A stretch of DNA of 64,000 bases from Cymbidium sinense (taxonomy: Eukaryota > Streptophyta > Magnoliopsida > Asparagales > Orchidaceae). The notes beneath the pieces were generated by a model, which saw only the letters and a list, made by a program, of their open reading frames with translations, was not told where the DNA came from and ran no database searches. This document shows positions 26,001 to 37,880 of this stretch, one piece after another; position 1 is the first letter of the stretch, and every line of letters starts with the position of its first letter. The position numbers were made by a program, and so were the translations under genes. Where the stretch lies: assembly GCA_021442155.1 (NCBI GenBank), contig CM038229.1, forward strand, positions 72,312,443 through 72,376,442, given 5' to 3'.

Positions 26001-26579
26001 AGGATTAGGTTATGCCCTAGGGATTTAGGAAAACTTGTCTACCCTATAGTCTAAACCCAATCCTTGCTTCCTTCTTTCAAACTAAACCTCAAATTCAAAT
26101 CAAAATTTCAAAACCTTAAATTCAAACTCCTAAGCCCTTTGATTTTATCTTATGGACTTAACCTTAACCAAATTCAAATGAACCCCAATCCAATTGATTT
26201 TCTCAATTATCAAACTCGATCTCTAATCAAATTCCAAGTCATAAATCAATTCCAAACTCCAAATGATTCAAACCCAAATCAATTCAATTCCCAATTTTAG
26301 CCCTTTTAGCCAAATTCTTGAACTTGGCTAAATGATACTCAAAACAATTCAAAACTCATAGATTCCTTCATGATTAAATCATTCCTACACTCATTGACCT
26401 AAATATAAATATAAAAAATAATTCTCAAACCAAATTCAAGCTAACCCAAATCAAACCCAAGTTAGCCCTTTTGGCTTGAAATTATCATATGAACCAAAAT
26501 CCATTTGGCTTCAAACCACTTTCAATTAGATTTATATTTCAATCCTAGGCTTATGTGTGTGTTCAACTAAACTTGATCA

Positions 26580-27480
26580 AGCCATGATCAAGCCAACTAA
26601 CCCATTTAGGTCCACTTGACCCAAAGTGACATAAAAGACTTTTTTGAACCAAGTTCTAATCCAACCCAAATTGGATTGAACCAAGCCCATCCAAACCTCA
26701 CAACATGATCAACAATCACCCTAGGGTGATCAATTGTCTTGAATTGGGTCAAACCAAGTCAACCTAACCTGTTGACCAAGTCTACACTCAGCCCAAATGA
26801 AATCCAAACTAGCCAAAATCCATCATATGCCAAATTTATTAAAACCATTATTTCAAACCAACTCATAATCAATGATTGAACATGATTGAACCTTCACTTG
26901 AGCCAAACTAAGCCTAATTGGTCATTTGACTCAAGTTGACCCAAATTAGCCTAAAATGCCAAAATGGGTCAAATCATGATTTGATCAAAATTGATTGCAA
27001 CCAATGGCTCAAATTCATTCCAAATCACTTATTAAACTTGACCAAAGCTATAATTGAGCCCAAGTTGACCAATTGGCCAACTTGACCCAGCCTAGCCCAA
27101 ATTGACCTAAAGGGTCAAATTAGCCAAAATCCAAATTGAATCCAAATTAAACCAAACCAAAGCCTACAATCATTTTCAATTAGCCAATTGAACTTGACTC
27201 AACACCTAACCCAACCCAATTTGGTCAAATTGGTCAACTTGACCCATTTGAGCTATATGAACCCAAATGAACCATAATCAAATCCAAAGCAAATTGAACC
27301 AAACCAATGACACCAATATACTCCAATTGGTCATGTGAACTTGACCCAACCCTTGGTTTGACCCAATTTGACCAATTGATCAACTTGACCCAACCTAACC
27401 CAATTTGACCTAAATAGATTAAATCAAGCCAAATCAAATCAAATAAACTCCAAACCACTTGAAATTTGGGCTAACCCACT
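26580..27480. repeat. TTGACC/GGTCAA-rich U3 block, gamma LTR
   Basis: Dense TTGACC and GGTCAA phrases, the inverted counterpart of the blocks in alpha and delta. It lies upstream of the TATAC motif in gamma's sense direction. Confidence 0.6.
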
Positions 27481-27889
27481 TTTGACCCATCCCAAATCTA
27501 TCCAAATTAAAGCCATGGCCAAATGACCATTTTGCCCTTAGATTTAGGGCATCCCATGAGATAAAACACATGCTCATTGGATCATTTTCTCCCCCAGCCA
27601 CTTGGTACTCAACCATAAGTCCACTTAGGTACCTTGGACCATGGCTGACCTGACCCAATAGTGGTTGGGTCGGCCATGACCCATGGGGAGGTGAAATCAC
27701 CTCCCCATCCCCATTGGAGCTTTACAAATAGCCATAGGACACCCACTACTCCCTTGGACGCCACTCTCACACCTCCGCCACTCGAAGTAAGCCAGCTAAC
27801 ATGATTTTCTGGTCAAATCGAGCTCCCCATCACAACCATTGGATCAAAAAGCTAAGACAACCATTATTGTTTGATCCAAGGAATGAGGA

Positions 27890-27896
27890 GGTATAC
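27890..27896 (+). promoter_or_regulatory. TATA-like motif GGTATAC, gamma LTR
   Basis: GAGGTATAC followed by a C run, about 412 bp upstream of the donor-like site at 28301|28302. It is a candidate core promoter only. Confidence 0.3.
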
Positions 27897-28291
27897 CCCC
27901 CCCCCCCATTCTCACTCAATCCTAGAGAGACATACTCGATTCAACCCTAGCACCCAAGGAGAGAGTTCCCAGAGTGATTTCCCAACCTTCCCAAGCTCCC
28001 AAAAATCCCCATTTTTGGTTTTACACAAAACTGAAATAAGCGAGGCCATTTTGAATTCCCATTTTCTTAAATCTCCACCAAAGTGCAATTAACTTTGCAC
28101 ACACCTTCCTTGGAGCAAAACGAGTGAGGAAGAATCCTTTCCCAAGCTTCCTGATTGAAGGGTAGAGTTCGATCAAGATCGAACACCTGGTCTTCTGAGC
28201 AATCTACACCAAATCAAGGCTCATGCGGCTCAATAGAGCTTCATTTTTACCAAACGGAGCCTCCTCAATCATTGGAACCGCCGGTCATAAG

Positions 28292-28310
28292 CTCCGGTGA
28301 GGTATGCCAT
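28292..28310 (+). promoter_or_regulatory. Conserved splice-donor-like site, gamma LTR
   Basis: The plus strand reads CTCCGGTGAG|GTATGCC with the boundary at 28301|28302. It is homologous to the sites in the other LTRs. Confidence 0.4.
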
Positions 28311-29667
28311 TGAAACCAATCCTTGACTGAAAATAGGTTAGTCTTTTATGAAATAAATTGTTATGTCATGCATTTTCCACCACTGGATTTGATTGTTGTG
28401 CTTCCTTGAAGGTGTGGGATCATTTTCATCTCCATCCGAGCTCGGGTGAGCTCGGATTGAGCGGCGATCGATGGATGGTAGCCACTGTTCAACATTGGAG
28501 AGGAGATAGATCATGGATCATCCATCCTGCATGATCAGAATGGATGGTGATGATTATATCATACTTAGAGCCCCTAATTAATCCCTTGAAATTATGGGTT
28601 TAATCATGACCGTCCAATCTTAGATTAAACTATCCACAGAGTTACCACATGCACCGCCATCTGAGTCATCACTTGGATGTGACAACTTAAATAGAAAATC
28701 CCATCATACCATGTGGAAAGCACGCCACGTCAGCCGCCACATGGCCCGATGGGATTAAGGCTTTAATTAAGACTAATTAATTAGTTTTTAATCCTGAAAC
28801 TTCTTAAATTCATAACTAATTATAGAAAAATTTTAAAAATACAAACTTAGGCTCATTTTAAAGATATTTCAGAGTAGAATCTAGGAAAATTATTATTATT
28901 TGAATTTGAATAATAAATTTAGCTTAATTAAGGTTTAATTAGAAATGTAATTAGTCTAATTATTCTTTAATTAACCATCCAATTAATCTCAAACTTTATG
29001 TGCATGTTTAGGGGGATGACCTCTGCCTCCCCTATTTTTTGGGATTTTATTAGTTGCTTAATTAGGGAAAATAATGGATTAAGCCTAATCAATTTCTTAA
29101 TATAATTAGTGATAATTAAGTAAGTTAATAGTAAAGTAATTAGTCAATTAAGCTTATTATCCTTTGTTGATGATGATGAAGTCCAGGGAAATGGATTAGG
29201 ACTCCCTCTTTCAATCTTTTCTTTAAGTCTTCTCTAATCCCTCTTGAATAATTAATTAATTAACACCCCTTAATTAATTAATCAACAAGATTAATCAAAA
29301 TCCAAGCCATTCCTGAACCTTAATCAACTAATTGAAAGGATTTAGGGATTGAGACTTGGGCTCTCTTCTTTGCCACTTTCTCTAAGCCTATCTCATTTTG
29401 CTTGGTTAAGATTAATTAAAGTTTAATCAACTACTTAATGAATTTAATTAATTCAATTAAAATAATTTCTCTAATTTAATATTGGGTAGCTCTTTGGGTG
29501 TCTAATGACCCAAAGTGAGAGATGATGAAATTATGTTTAGCTCATATGTGTGAGAAAATCATAAAAGTAGTTAAGTGAGATCCCTTAAGTCTAATTAACT
29601 ATTAATCATGAGCCAATTGCATTAGGCCCCTTTCATTTCTTAGGAGAATTGCAAATTTACTATTCAT

Positions 29668-29672
29668 GTGGT
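29668..29672. repeat. Target-site duplication of epsilon, left copy (GTGGT)
   Basis: GTGGT precedes the LTR terminus TGTGGTG and is repeated at 55748-55752. Joining the flanks gives TTCATGTGGTTGCATATCAT, which matches the uninterrupted beta copy near 14823-14842. Confidence 0.9.
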
Positions 29673-32600
29673 TGTGGTGTTTATTTTTGGGATGTGGGAC
29701 ACCATGCAGATCTTAGGTGATACTTATTGAAGTGATCAGGTACGATATTAAGGAATGATGTACTATATCAAAAGATAGAAATCACCACCCGATAATGGAC
29801 CTAATCACCTAATAAGGACTCCTAAGGCATGATGGGTCTTCGAATATACCAGAGATTGTTCCCCTACTTTACATGAAAAAGTAAAGTAAGGTTTATTTTA
29901 AGTCGGGTTCATTAAGTTGCCTATGGAGGCAAGCCCTAATAGTTAATTACATCCTAAAGAATGGGAATTCCTTAAGAATACTCTCGATTAAAGTAAATAA
30001 TTAGGTTCTCCAAAGATTTTAATGTTAAGGCTATCAAAGGATTGGCTATTTTAGAAAATCAAATGGGATACATCAAGGAGAAGACTTATTTTTGGAATCC
30101 AAAGGGAGAGAGTAGGAAATGCTCATGATACTAGGAAGCCTAGTGAGCATTCCAATCTACCCTATAGTTGGGCTTTATATCTTTGAAATTGAAGAAAGTT
30201 AATTATTTGAGTTGACATTTTATTAGATTACTAGGGCTTATAATTCTATAACATAAGATTATAAAAATGCCTAAGAGGTGAGGATTTATGCTTGTAGCCC
30301 AAAGAAAATAACCTCCTTAGATTCCTAAACTAAGGAGCCTTGGTACAAAATAAAGGCATGACCTAAATCTACAGAAAAAATGGGTATATGGTTTACCTCC
30401 ATAAGAGAGAATAAACCACCAAACTGTTGGACTTATTACCGCCTGGAGAGGCAACCAGGTAACTCCTCCTATGCTTTAAATCCATGTAGGAAAGTTTTAT
30501 GCTTTGCAAGATGGCTAGGCTGTTGTTCATTTAGAAAGGAAACTAAGTCCTTAGACTCACTCCCTAAGAGACTAGAGCATGAGTGGTATGAATCCATGAC
30601 TTAATCTAATGAAAAATTTATCAAATTTATTTGATTATTTTGGACTTTTTGTTTTGACACTGGCTATGGGATTTTGTATGCCTAAATGCATGGGAATTTG
30701 ATTATGGGCTAAATCAAAAGAAAAAGGGGTGTCTTCCACCAAAGGCTCTCATAGGTTAAGCCTTGATTCTCTGGCAAGGATGGAAGCCCCCTCTTAACAA
30801 GAGTGAAAGAATATGACATGCATGATATTATACATTCATCCATCCAGCTAAGGGGTTACTAAAAACTTTATTATCTTAATTTAATTCCTAGGCTTTTATG
30901 TGAGGTTATGAGTTATTTTAAAATTTTAATTATGAGTTGTTAATTGGGGTAGAAAAATTAATTTTATCTTAAGAGCCTACCGCATCCAGGCCACACATTC
31001 AAGCATCAATCATAAAGAAACTATGAAAAATATGATGTTCAAATGTGCAATCTAAATACAACATCAAATAATTTTATAGATTACTGTAAAAGAATAAAAG
31101 GCCAATGCGGTCGGGTTCCGCCATACACCTCAAAAAAAGAAAAAGAAAGATGGGTAGCTGAGCTCTACCCTTTTACAACCCGGATTACAAAAAAAATAAT
31201 ACATGCTATGAGGGTCTTCTTTTCTTCATTTCTTCCTTTCTCTTTCTTTTGATTTGATTTGCTCCAAGGCTTCACAGGGCACCCTAGGGACTAAGCCTTC
31301 TGGCCACTACTCATCCTAATCCCCCATAGCACTAATCCTAATTCCTAATACAAAATTACATTAAAAATAGGAAAAGTAAATCTAGCTACACGTGCAAAAC
31401 AAATGTTAGCTAAACGCACCATACAACCCAAGTAGTTATATGAATAATTTATACTTAGCACCCACACATGGGTAACCAAGCCCAACTGTCCTAACATGGG
31501 CTATGCTTAGGGGCTAAGCAACCTGCATAGCAAAAGCATTTATATTTATATTACAGTGGCCCCGTAAGCACAACCCCATGTAGAAAATATGATTAGGCTA
31601 ATAACAGCCTAACATCCAGTCTAAAATATTACATCATAAAATAAAATACAACATCATACATACAACGCCCTAACTTAGCACTAGAAGTGGTGACTTAGTA
31701 TTCTAATGTGTGTGCTTAAGGCTTGTGTGACAAGACTTTACTAGGCTTTTTTTGTTTAAGTTTCAATTTGGAGTTTGAATTTGTTTAAAGTTTACCTTTG
31801 GGTGATTTCAATTTAAATGATTTAATGATTTACTTTTCATTTTTATTTCAATTTTATTTGGTTAAAGAGATGTTTAAGTTTTCAAGAATGAAGAGTAGAA
31901 TGAGTTCCACTTGTAGATGGAACTCACCCAATTCTACATCCTAATTCCTAAAGAATCTAACCAAGGTCCTTAAGTACCTTAATTAGCCCATTTGAATTTG
32001 TGTAATTTGTTCGATTTGATTCATTTGACTTGATTTAGAATTTAGAATTTAGAATTCGAGTTTGTTTAAGTATTTGATTGATTGATTTTAGATTAGAAGT
32101 TTTAGTTTAATTGCATCTTGATAATTCAATATCCTTAATATCTAGTGAAGTTTGTTTAAGTTCATGTGTTTTTGGTTGATTAAGTTTAGATTAGATGTTT
32201 CAATTTAATTGAATCCTGATAATTCAATATCCTTTTAAATTAATATTTAACTCTTTTCTTTGATCATGGTTGTGTGACTTAACTTTATGTTTGTTTAATT
32301 CAATTGTGGTTCATTTATTTGTAATTTGATCGGATTAGAATAATTGAAATTTTATTTTGATTTTAATTGGGCTTGATTCTTTGTAATTAGGACCTTTATT
32401 TTTAATCACATCCATTTGTCATGTTCATCAAAGTTTGGTTAGTATTTTGACTTCATACATTGGATAGTTGATTAGTTTATCTTATTTAAGTAGATAGAAT
32501 GAGATTTGACTTGATTACATATTAAATTGATGAGAGTCTTTCTTAATTTGGTTTAATCTTATTTAGTTTGATTTGACTAGCTTTATCAGTCTATGGGTTT

Positions 32601-33840
32601 GCTTAGGTTCAATGTGATTATGTGATTAGTTCAATTAAGAAGTGTATTTATGTTAATTATAAATGTTAGTTTAATTTTCAATTTGGTTTCATATTGGTTT
32701 AGATTAATGATGTAATTAATGACTTAGCCATTTAAGTTTAATTTAGACTTTGATCGGTATTTAATTGCATCTTGATTGATTAAACTTAAGTTTAATGTGA
32801 TTAATTTGATTAACTTAATTAAGTTTAATGTGATTAATTTGATTAACTTAATTAGTTTGTTTAAGAGGTTTGATCAATTATTAAATTAAATAAAGATTTG
32901 TTTAATTTTTTTTAATTTGATTTCATATTTATTTAAGTTAATGATATAATTAGTGAGTTAATAATTTATGTTTAAATTAAGATTTAATTAGTATTTAAAT
33001 GGATTTATGTTTAATTAAGCTTAGGTTTAATATGATTAACTTAATTAACTTAATTAGTTTATTTAATAGGTGTGATTAACTTAATTTGTGGATTAATTAA
33101 GTTTATGATTTGGATTAATTTTAATGTGATTTATAAAATTAATTTAATTTATTAAGATGATGGATTGATTTATTAAGTTTGCATTAATTAGATGTTTGAT
33201 TAATTAAGTTTGATTAAGGGTCAATTAAAATTATTAGATTAATTAAGAGTTTATTTAATTAGAGATTAATAAATTAACGATTTAGGTTTCGATTAGTGTT
33301 TAATTGCATCCTAATTATGATTGATTAAGTTTTAGGTTTAATTTTCTTAGTTTGATTTACTTAATTAGTTTACTTGAGGGATGTAATTATTAAATTTAAT
33401 TAGGGGTTTGATTTAAGCTTAATTTTAGAGTTAGCTTTAATGTAACTTATTTAAATTAATTTAATTAATTAAGGTGATGGAATAATTTATTTAGTTTACA
33501 TTAATCAGATGTTTGACTAATTAAGTTTGATTAAGTGTAATTAAATTTTTAAATTATTAGATTAATTAAGGGTTTGTTTAATTAGAGATTAATGACTTAA
33601 TTTCCCACATGTGAGTGATTTGGTTTAGTTAAGTATTTTTTTAAGTTTGATTTGATGAAAGGATTATTGTTATTACCATCATTGTTATTAAGTGAATTAA
33701 TTGTTTATTTCATTTCAATTAAGTTTGATTATTTATGATTAGAGTTTTATTTGATTTGATTCATTTGTTATGTTTGTTTGATTTCATTAACATGTTTGAT
33801 TTAGTTATTAGGTTGAAATATTTATTAGTTAATTAATTAT

Positions 33841-34310
33841 CTTATTCCAAATGGATGTGATTTAATCATATGTTCATTAAGTTTACCTTAATTTTATTTG
33901 GTTTAATTCGATTAGCATCAAACGATTAAAGTTTCCTAAATTTGTTGGATTTTGGGTTTGATTTAAGATTTAATCTTTTAATTGAGTTTTATTAACCTAA
34001 ACAGATTTAATCATATTTAATTTAATCTCCTTTACACATGATTTTTAGGGTTCATATGTGATTTAATCATATATGAACCCTAAATAAAAATTAATTATCT
34101 TATTCCAAATGGATGTGATTTAATCATATGTTCATTAAGTTTACCTTAATTTTATTTGGTTTAATTTGATTAGCATCAAATGATTAAAGTTTCTTAAATT
34201 TGTTAGATTTTGGGTTTGATTTAGGATTTAATCTTTTAATTGAGTTTTATTAACCTAAACAGATTTAATCATATTTAATTTAATCTCCTTTACACATGAT
34301 GTTGTTCTGA
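33841..34310. repeat. 258-bp tandem duplication private to the 3' LTR of epsilon
   Basis: The segment starting CTTATTCCAAATGGATG at 33841 recurs at 34099. The 5' LTR has it once, near 52454. The duplication therefore happened after insertion, or in only one LTR. Between the copies sits a short extra piece with a perfect inverted repeat. Confidence 0.85.
34044..34084. repeat. 14-bp perfect inverted repeat at the duplication junction
   Basis: TTTAGGGTTCATAT (34044-34057) is the exact complement of ATATGAACCCTAAA (34071-34084), with a 13-base loop. It is absent from the 5' LTR and lies exactly at the junction of the 258-bp duplication. Confidence 0.85.
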
Positions 34311-34929
34311 TTTGAGGTTTGATTAATGTTTACTTAAGTGCTATTTTATTTTTGATTTTGATCTAATATTTAAATTATTTTTAGATTATATTTTAATTAA
34401 CTCCTTAATTGATTAAACTCTAATCTTCAGTATTTATTTGGGGTTCATTAAGATTCAGAAGATCACATTACTTTCTTAAGAGTTCTAGATGTCAATTGAA
34501 GTGATTTAAGCCATTTTGAACATTTTTGTAAGTTTCTAAAATTTTTTTTATTTAATTTATTTTATTAAAATGGATAATCTGAACTTCAGAATTTAATTTC
34601 TCCCAACCCATAAGTTCTTTTAACTTAAAATTTTTATGGTAAGTGTGTTTTAACTTTAATTCTAATCTGTGAAACGTTCAACTTAATCTGACTTATATTT
34701 TTGGTTTAATTAATGGAATATGATTTACACTAAAACTCAAATTAAGCTCACAATACTTAGGAAAATTTGAGGATTTTGGGTCTATTGGATTCCTCTTCGA
34801 AAGATAAATCCAACAAGCCCTTATTTGTAATTTTTGGTTAAATATTTTATTTTTTATGAATTTTTGAAGTTTATGGTGATATAAATTATTATTATTATTA
34901 TTATATATTTATTTTTTTATAAAGAAGGA

Positions 34930-35130
34930 AATACCTGCAGTTTGGGCGGGAAGAGCGGCGACCAGCGCCTTCGGATCGTCAGATCCGTCAGATGTCTAGA
35001 TCGGATCGCGATCAGAGGATCGCGCGATCGCATCGATCGATCGTACGCATCAAATCGAATGGTCAGTGCATCACATGATCGAAGGCCGGTGCGCGATCCG
35101 TGATCTAAGCCGTCGATCCCCGAACGATCG
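34930..35130. other. GATC/CG-rich patch in 3' LTR of epsilon
   Basis: A short GC-rich island in otherwise AT-rich sequence, packed with GATCG, CGATC and GATCGCG words, giving many overlapping short palindromes. It lies about 250-450 bp downstream of the donor-like site in the sense direction. The 5' LTR has a counterpart at 53280-53480. Less extreme GC-rich patches sit at the homologous place in the other LTRs. Confidence 0.7.
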
Positions 35131-35364
35131 GACGGGTGCACTGTGGTGAAAAGTGTTTCAAGGGTATTTTTGGAAAAAATGAGAGTTTCTAAGCCAAAAC
35201 TTGACCAAATTGACCCATTTTCGTGCCGATTTACACCAAAGAAATTCTATTTCTAAATTGGGATGATTTAAAGAAAAACATGCTAGATTATCTAAGGGAA
35301 ATTCCTAAAATCGTGAGAAATTAATACAGAATATGCGAAATCCTAAGACCGGCTATGGTTTGAT

Positions 35365-35385
35365 GAAATTCACCTCACCGGAGAT
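35365..35385 (-). promoter_or_regulatory. Conserved splice-donor-like site, 3' LTR of epsilon
   Basis: The minus strand reads CTCCGGTGAG|GTGAATTT with the boundary at 35374|35373, 273 bp downstream of TATAAAA. It is homologous to the sites in the other LTRs. Confidence 0.4.
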
Positions 35386-35645
35386 GATTTTCGGCGGCGG
35401 TGAAGACCCGAGCGAGCTCTTAAGTATGTGAGAAAGATTTGGAGTGATCTTTAGCCCTTGTCTCTCTTCAGAATGTTACATTCTCTGATATCTACCGTCA
35501 CCTCACTGGAAGAGCAATTTACTTGTGTTTTTGACCTCAAAATAGCTCAAAGAAGTTGGGGATGGGTTTCTTTTTTTACTTTGGGGAGCTTTTGGGGGAT
35601 GAATGGTGGTGGGAGCAAGAGATCTCAAGCCTCATCTCCCCCTCC

Positions 35646-35652
35646 TTTTATA
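35646..35652 (-). promoter_or_regulatory. TATA box TATAAAA in 3' LTR of epsilon
   Basis: The minus strand reads CCATTATAAAAGGAGGGGG, a good plant TATA box, about 1.67 kb from the sense start of the LTR and just downstream of the TTGACC-rich block. The 5' LTR has the same motif at 54045-54051. Alpha and delta have the weaker CAAAAATAG here and instead keep GATATAC further upstream. Confidence 0.5.
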
Positions 35653-35989
35653 ATGGCCAAAAATTCAATATTTTTTGAATTTTTTTTGTCTCCAAATTGA
35701 TTGTCATCTTGTTGGGGTGGTTGGGATGGATGCTAGATTGATTGAGAACTTTGGATTTTTGCTCCAAAGTCCTCTCTTGCTGCCATATGATCAAATTTAT
35801 TCAATGCAAATATTGGGGATAAGTTAAGTGCATGTGATGGGGGGAGTTAAATGAGGTTGGGTGGAATCTTATGTGGGGGAAGATTCATGAGGGTTTTAAA
35901 TGGGTTGGGTTTATTTTGGGCTGATCCCAAATGGTTTTGGGTCGGGTTTTGTTCAGCCCCCAATGGATTTTGGCTTGGTTTCAAGGGAT

Positions 35990-36700
35990 TTAGCCCAATT
36001 TGGGTCATATGGGTCATTTTGGGTCAAATTGACCCATTTGACCAAAATTGGCCAAATTAGCTTGGGATATGGGTTGATTCATGTTCAATTGGCTAATTGA
36101 AGATGAATGTGGTCTTTGATTTGAATTAATTTGGATTTAATTTTGATTTAGGCTAAATTTACCCTTTAGGCCAATTTGGGGTAGGTTGGGTCAAGTTGAC
36201 CAATTGGGATCGATTGATCAAATTGAGTTTAATTATGGCTTTGGCCAAGTTCAATAATCAATTTGAAATGAACTTGAACCATTGGTTGCAATCAATTTGG
36301 GTTAGATCATGATTTGACGATTTGGTCCTTTAGGCCAATTTGGATCAATGGCCAATTGGGCTTCGTTTGGCCCAATTTGCAATCATCAGATGATCCGGGT
36401 CATGAAGATTTTGGTGAGCTTGGTTCAATCCAATTTGGGTTAGATTAGAAATTGGCTCAAATGAGTCCTTCAGGTCACTTTGGGTCAAGTGGACCTAAGT
36501 GGGTCAATTAGTTTGGTTTTGATTTAATTTGAATTTAGTTGAACTTATATATGAGCCCTAGATTGGAATATAAATTCAATGGTAATCAATTTGGAGTCTA
36601 AGGGATTTTGGCTCATTTAAAATTTTCAAGTCAAAATGGTTAAGTTGGGTTTGACTTGGGTCAGTTTCAATTTGATTTGATGATTGTAGGTTTCATTTAT
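35990..36700. repeat. TTGACC/GGTCAA-rich U3 block, 3' LTR of epsilon
   Basis: About ten W-box hexamers (TTGACC, TTGACT or complements), fewer than in delta and alpha, at the same position upstream of the TATA box in the sense direction. Confidence 0.55.
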
Positions 36701-37325
36701 ATTTGGGTAGATAATTGAATGAATGATTAATTGAAGAGAAAATTCATTGGTCTTGACTTGATCTGGATAGAATTTGGCTATGTCCGAAGAATTGTCTTAA
36801 AGGGTTTAGATTAAGTTTGAATTTGATTTTTGATATAGTTTTGGTCATTTGAATTTTGATTTCATTTATATTTGTGAACATAAATGAAGGAATAATTGAT
36901 TCATAAAGAGATCAATTGAGTTTGATTTGATTTAAGGGGATTTTTGGCTAAGCTTATGAATGTGGTTCATATGGCTTAAGAAGTGGTTTTAGGATTTGAA
37001 TTTGATTTTGTGTTTCAATCAGTTGGAGTCAAATTTTGAAGTTAGATTTGGAATTTGAATTTGAATTTATGATTTAGTTTGAGAATTGAGTCTAGGTTTG
37101 ATTTGAGAAAGTGTATCTAGATTGGTTTAGGCTATGGATAGGTAATTTCCTTAAACACTAAGGCATAGCCTAGTCTTATGATTAATACTTCTAAGTCTCT
37201 AGGCTTTGGTTAGATTTTCACCTAATCACTAGAAGTGTCTTATGACTAAGAAGTTCTTAGTGTCTAGAAGAGTCCTAAGTCTAAGAAGAGGAGGTTAAGA
37301 GCTCACTCCAAAAGTGAGGTCAACA

Positions 37326-37880
37326 AAGGACAATAGGTGTGGTGACATGAGTTGATCGAAATGATCAACAACATCCAGAAGATTGCAACAAACAATGAAA
37401 GTGATATACCTAGACCCAAAAGGTAGATAGAATCACAATCTTAGTGCAATGTATCTCTCTTTATGCCAAGGGCATAAGAGAGCAAGAAGGAATCCACTAG
37501 GGATTGAGTACATGAACCTTCCTCTAGGGAAATAGGTTCAAGTTATCCTCTGGGGATATGGATCTAAGTTCGATTGTGAATATGATTTATTTGGGTGTGT
37601 ATCCACTAGGGATAAGAATTTAATTGGATTTCTATAATTTGTTTGATCAAACTCCACTAGGGAGGTTGGTTTAATTTGTTATGGCTTCACCGGGGAGAAG
37701 GGTTCTAGATTGAGGGCATATCCACTGGGGATGTACACTCGATTGAATTTGTTTGATTTAGATCTAAACTCTGCTAGAGAGGCTAATTTGATTTGCGCCT
37801 CACTGGAGAAAAATTTGGTTTGTTTGAGATGTTTAATTTGACTCCACTAGGGAGGTTGGTTTTGAATTTATTTTGTTATG
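37326..37880 (-). other. Internal region of epsilon next to the 3' LTR, short degenerate repeats
   Basis: No gene is visible. From about 37490 the phrase CCACTAGGGA and variants (CCACTGGGGA, CCTCTAGGGA) recur every 30-80 bp alternating with AT-rich spacers, an irregular repeat. A polypurine tract would be expected on the minus strand just above 37325, but that strand reads CACACCTATTGTCCTT, which is pyrimidine-rich. Confidence 0.6.

Larger units (their letters stand above)
26001..29672 (+). mobile_element. Gamma LTR, middle segment
   Basis: Gamma continues here after the delta insertion and stops after GTGGT at 29672, where epsilon begins. It carries the TTGACC-rich block (26580-27480), the TATAC motif (27890-27896), the donor-like site (28301|28302), a GC-rich patch (about 28380-28760) and the conserved block AGGGGGATGACCTCTGCC near 29010. 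The run of about fourteen C at 27896-27909 is a local slippage tract. Frames such as 26064-26300 and 27871-28092 are chance frames; they fall in low-complexity LTR sequence and have no counterparts in other copies. Confidence 0.85.
29673..37325 (-). mobile_element. 3' LTR of epsilon, 7653 bp
   Basis: The plus strand starts TGTGGTGTTTATT and ends GAGGTCAACA. In sense order from 37325 it shows the family terminus, a TTGACC-rich U3 (about 36700-35990), TATAAAAGG (35652-35646), a donor-like site (35374|35373), a GATC- and CG-rich patch (about 35130-34930), a very AT-rich block built on TTAATTAAG phrases (34900-31740), and the family block near 31100-31600 (here the TATAAGG is mutated to TAAAAGG). 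It keeps the uninterrupted version of the site where the RTE LINE entered the 5' LTR (near 32650). It has a private 258-bp duplication at 33841-34310. No protein is encoded; the open frames at 34917-36100 fall in U3 and the GC patch. Confidence 0.88.

Noticed and set aside
18090..29672. A DNA foldback transposon with 7-kb terminal inverted repeats
   Set aside because: The inverted halves are explained by a solo LTR with its own 5-bp duplication (GCCAT) inserted in an oppositely oriented LTR; no transposase or outer duplication was seen.
29673..29690. Reading the LTR in the opposite direction (start TGTGGTG, end GTCAACA on the plus strand of epsilon)
   Set aside because: Both directions give TG...CA ends, but the RT remnant at 42165-42990, the gag at 62156-64000 and the primer-binding site at 4949-4968 all require the reverse reading.
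34044..34084. Telomere-like CCCTAAA in the inverted repeat
   Set aside because: A single heptamer on each arm with no tandem run; chance.
34917..35141. Arg/Asp-rich open frame as a regulatory protein
   Set aside because: It is a translation of the GATC-rich patch; the counterpart at 53280-53480 does not keep the same peptide.
37326..37345. A primer-binding site on the plus strand next to 37325
   Set aside because: AAGGACAATAGG has no TGG start and no tRNA 3'-end complement that I recognise; this is the 3' side of the element.
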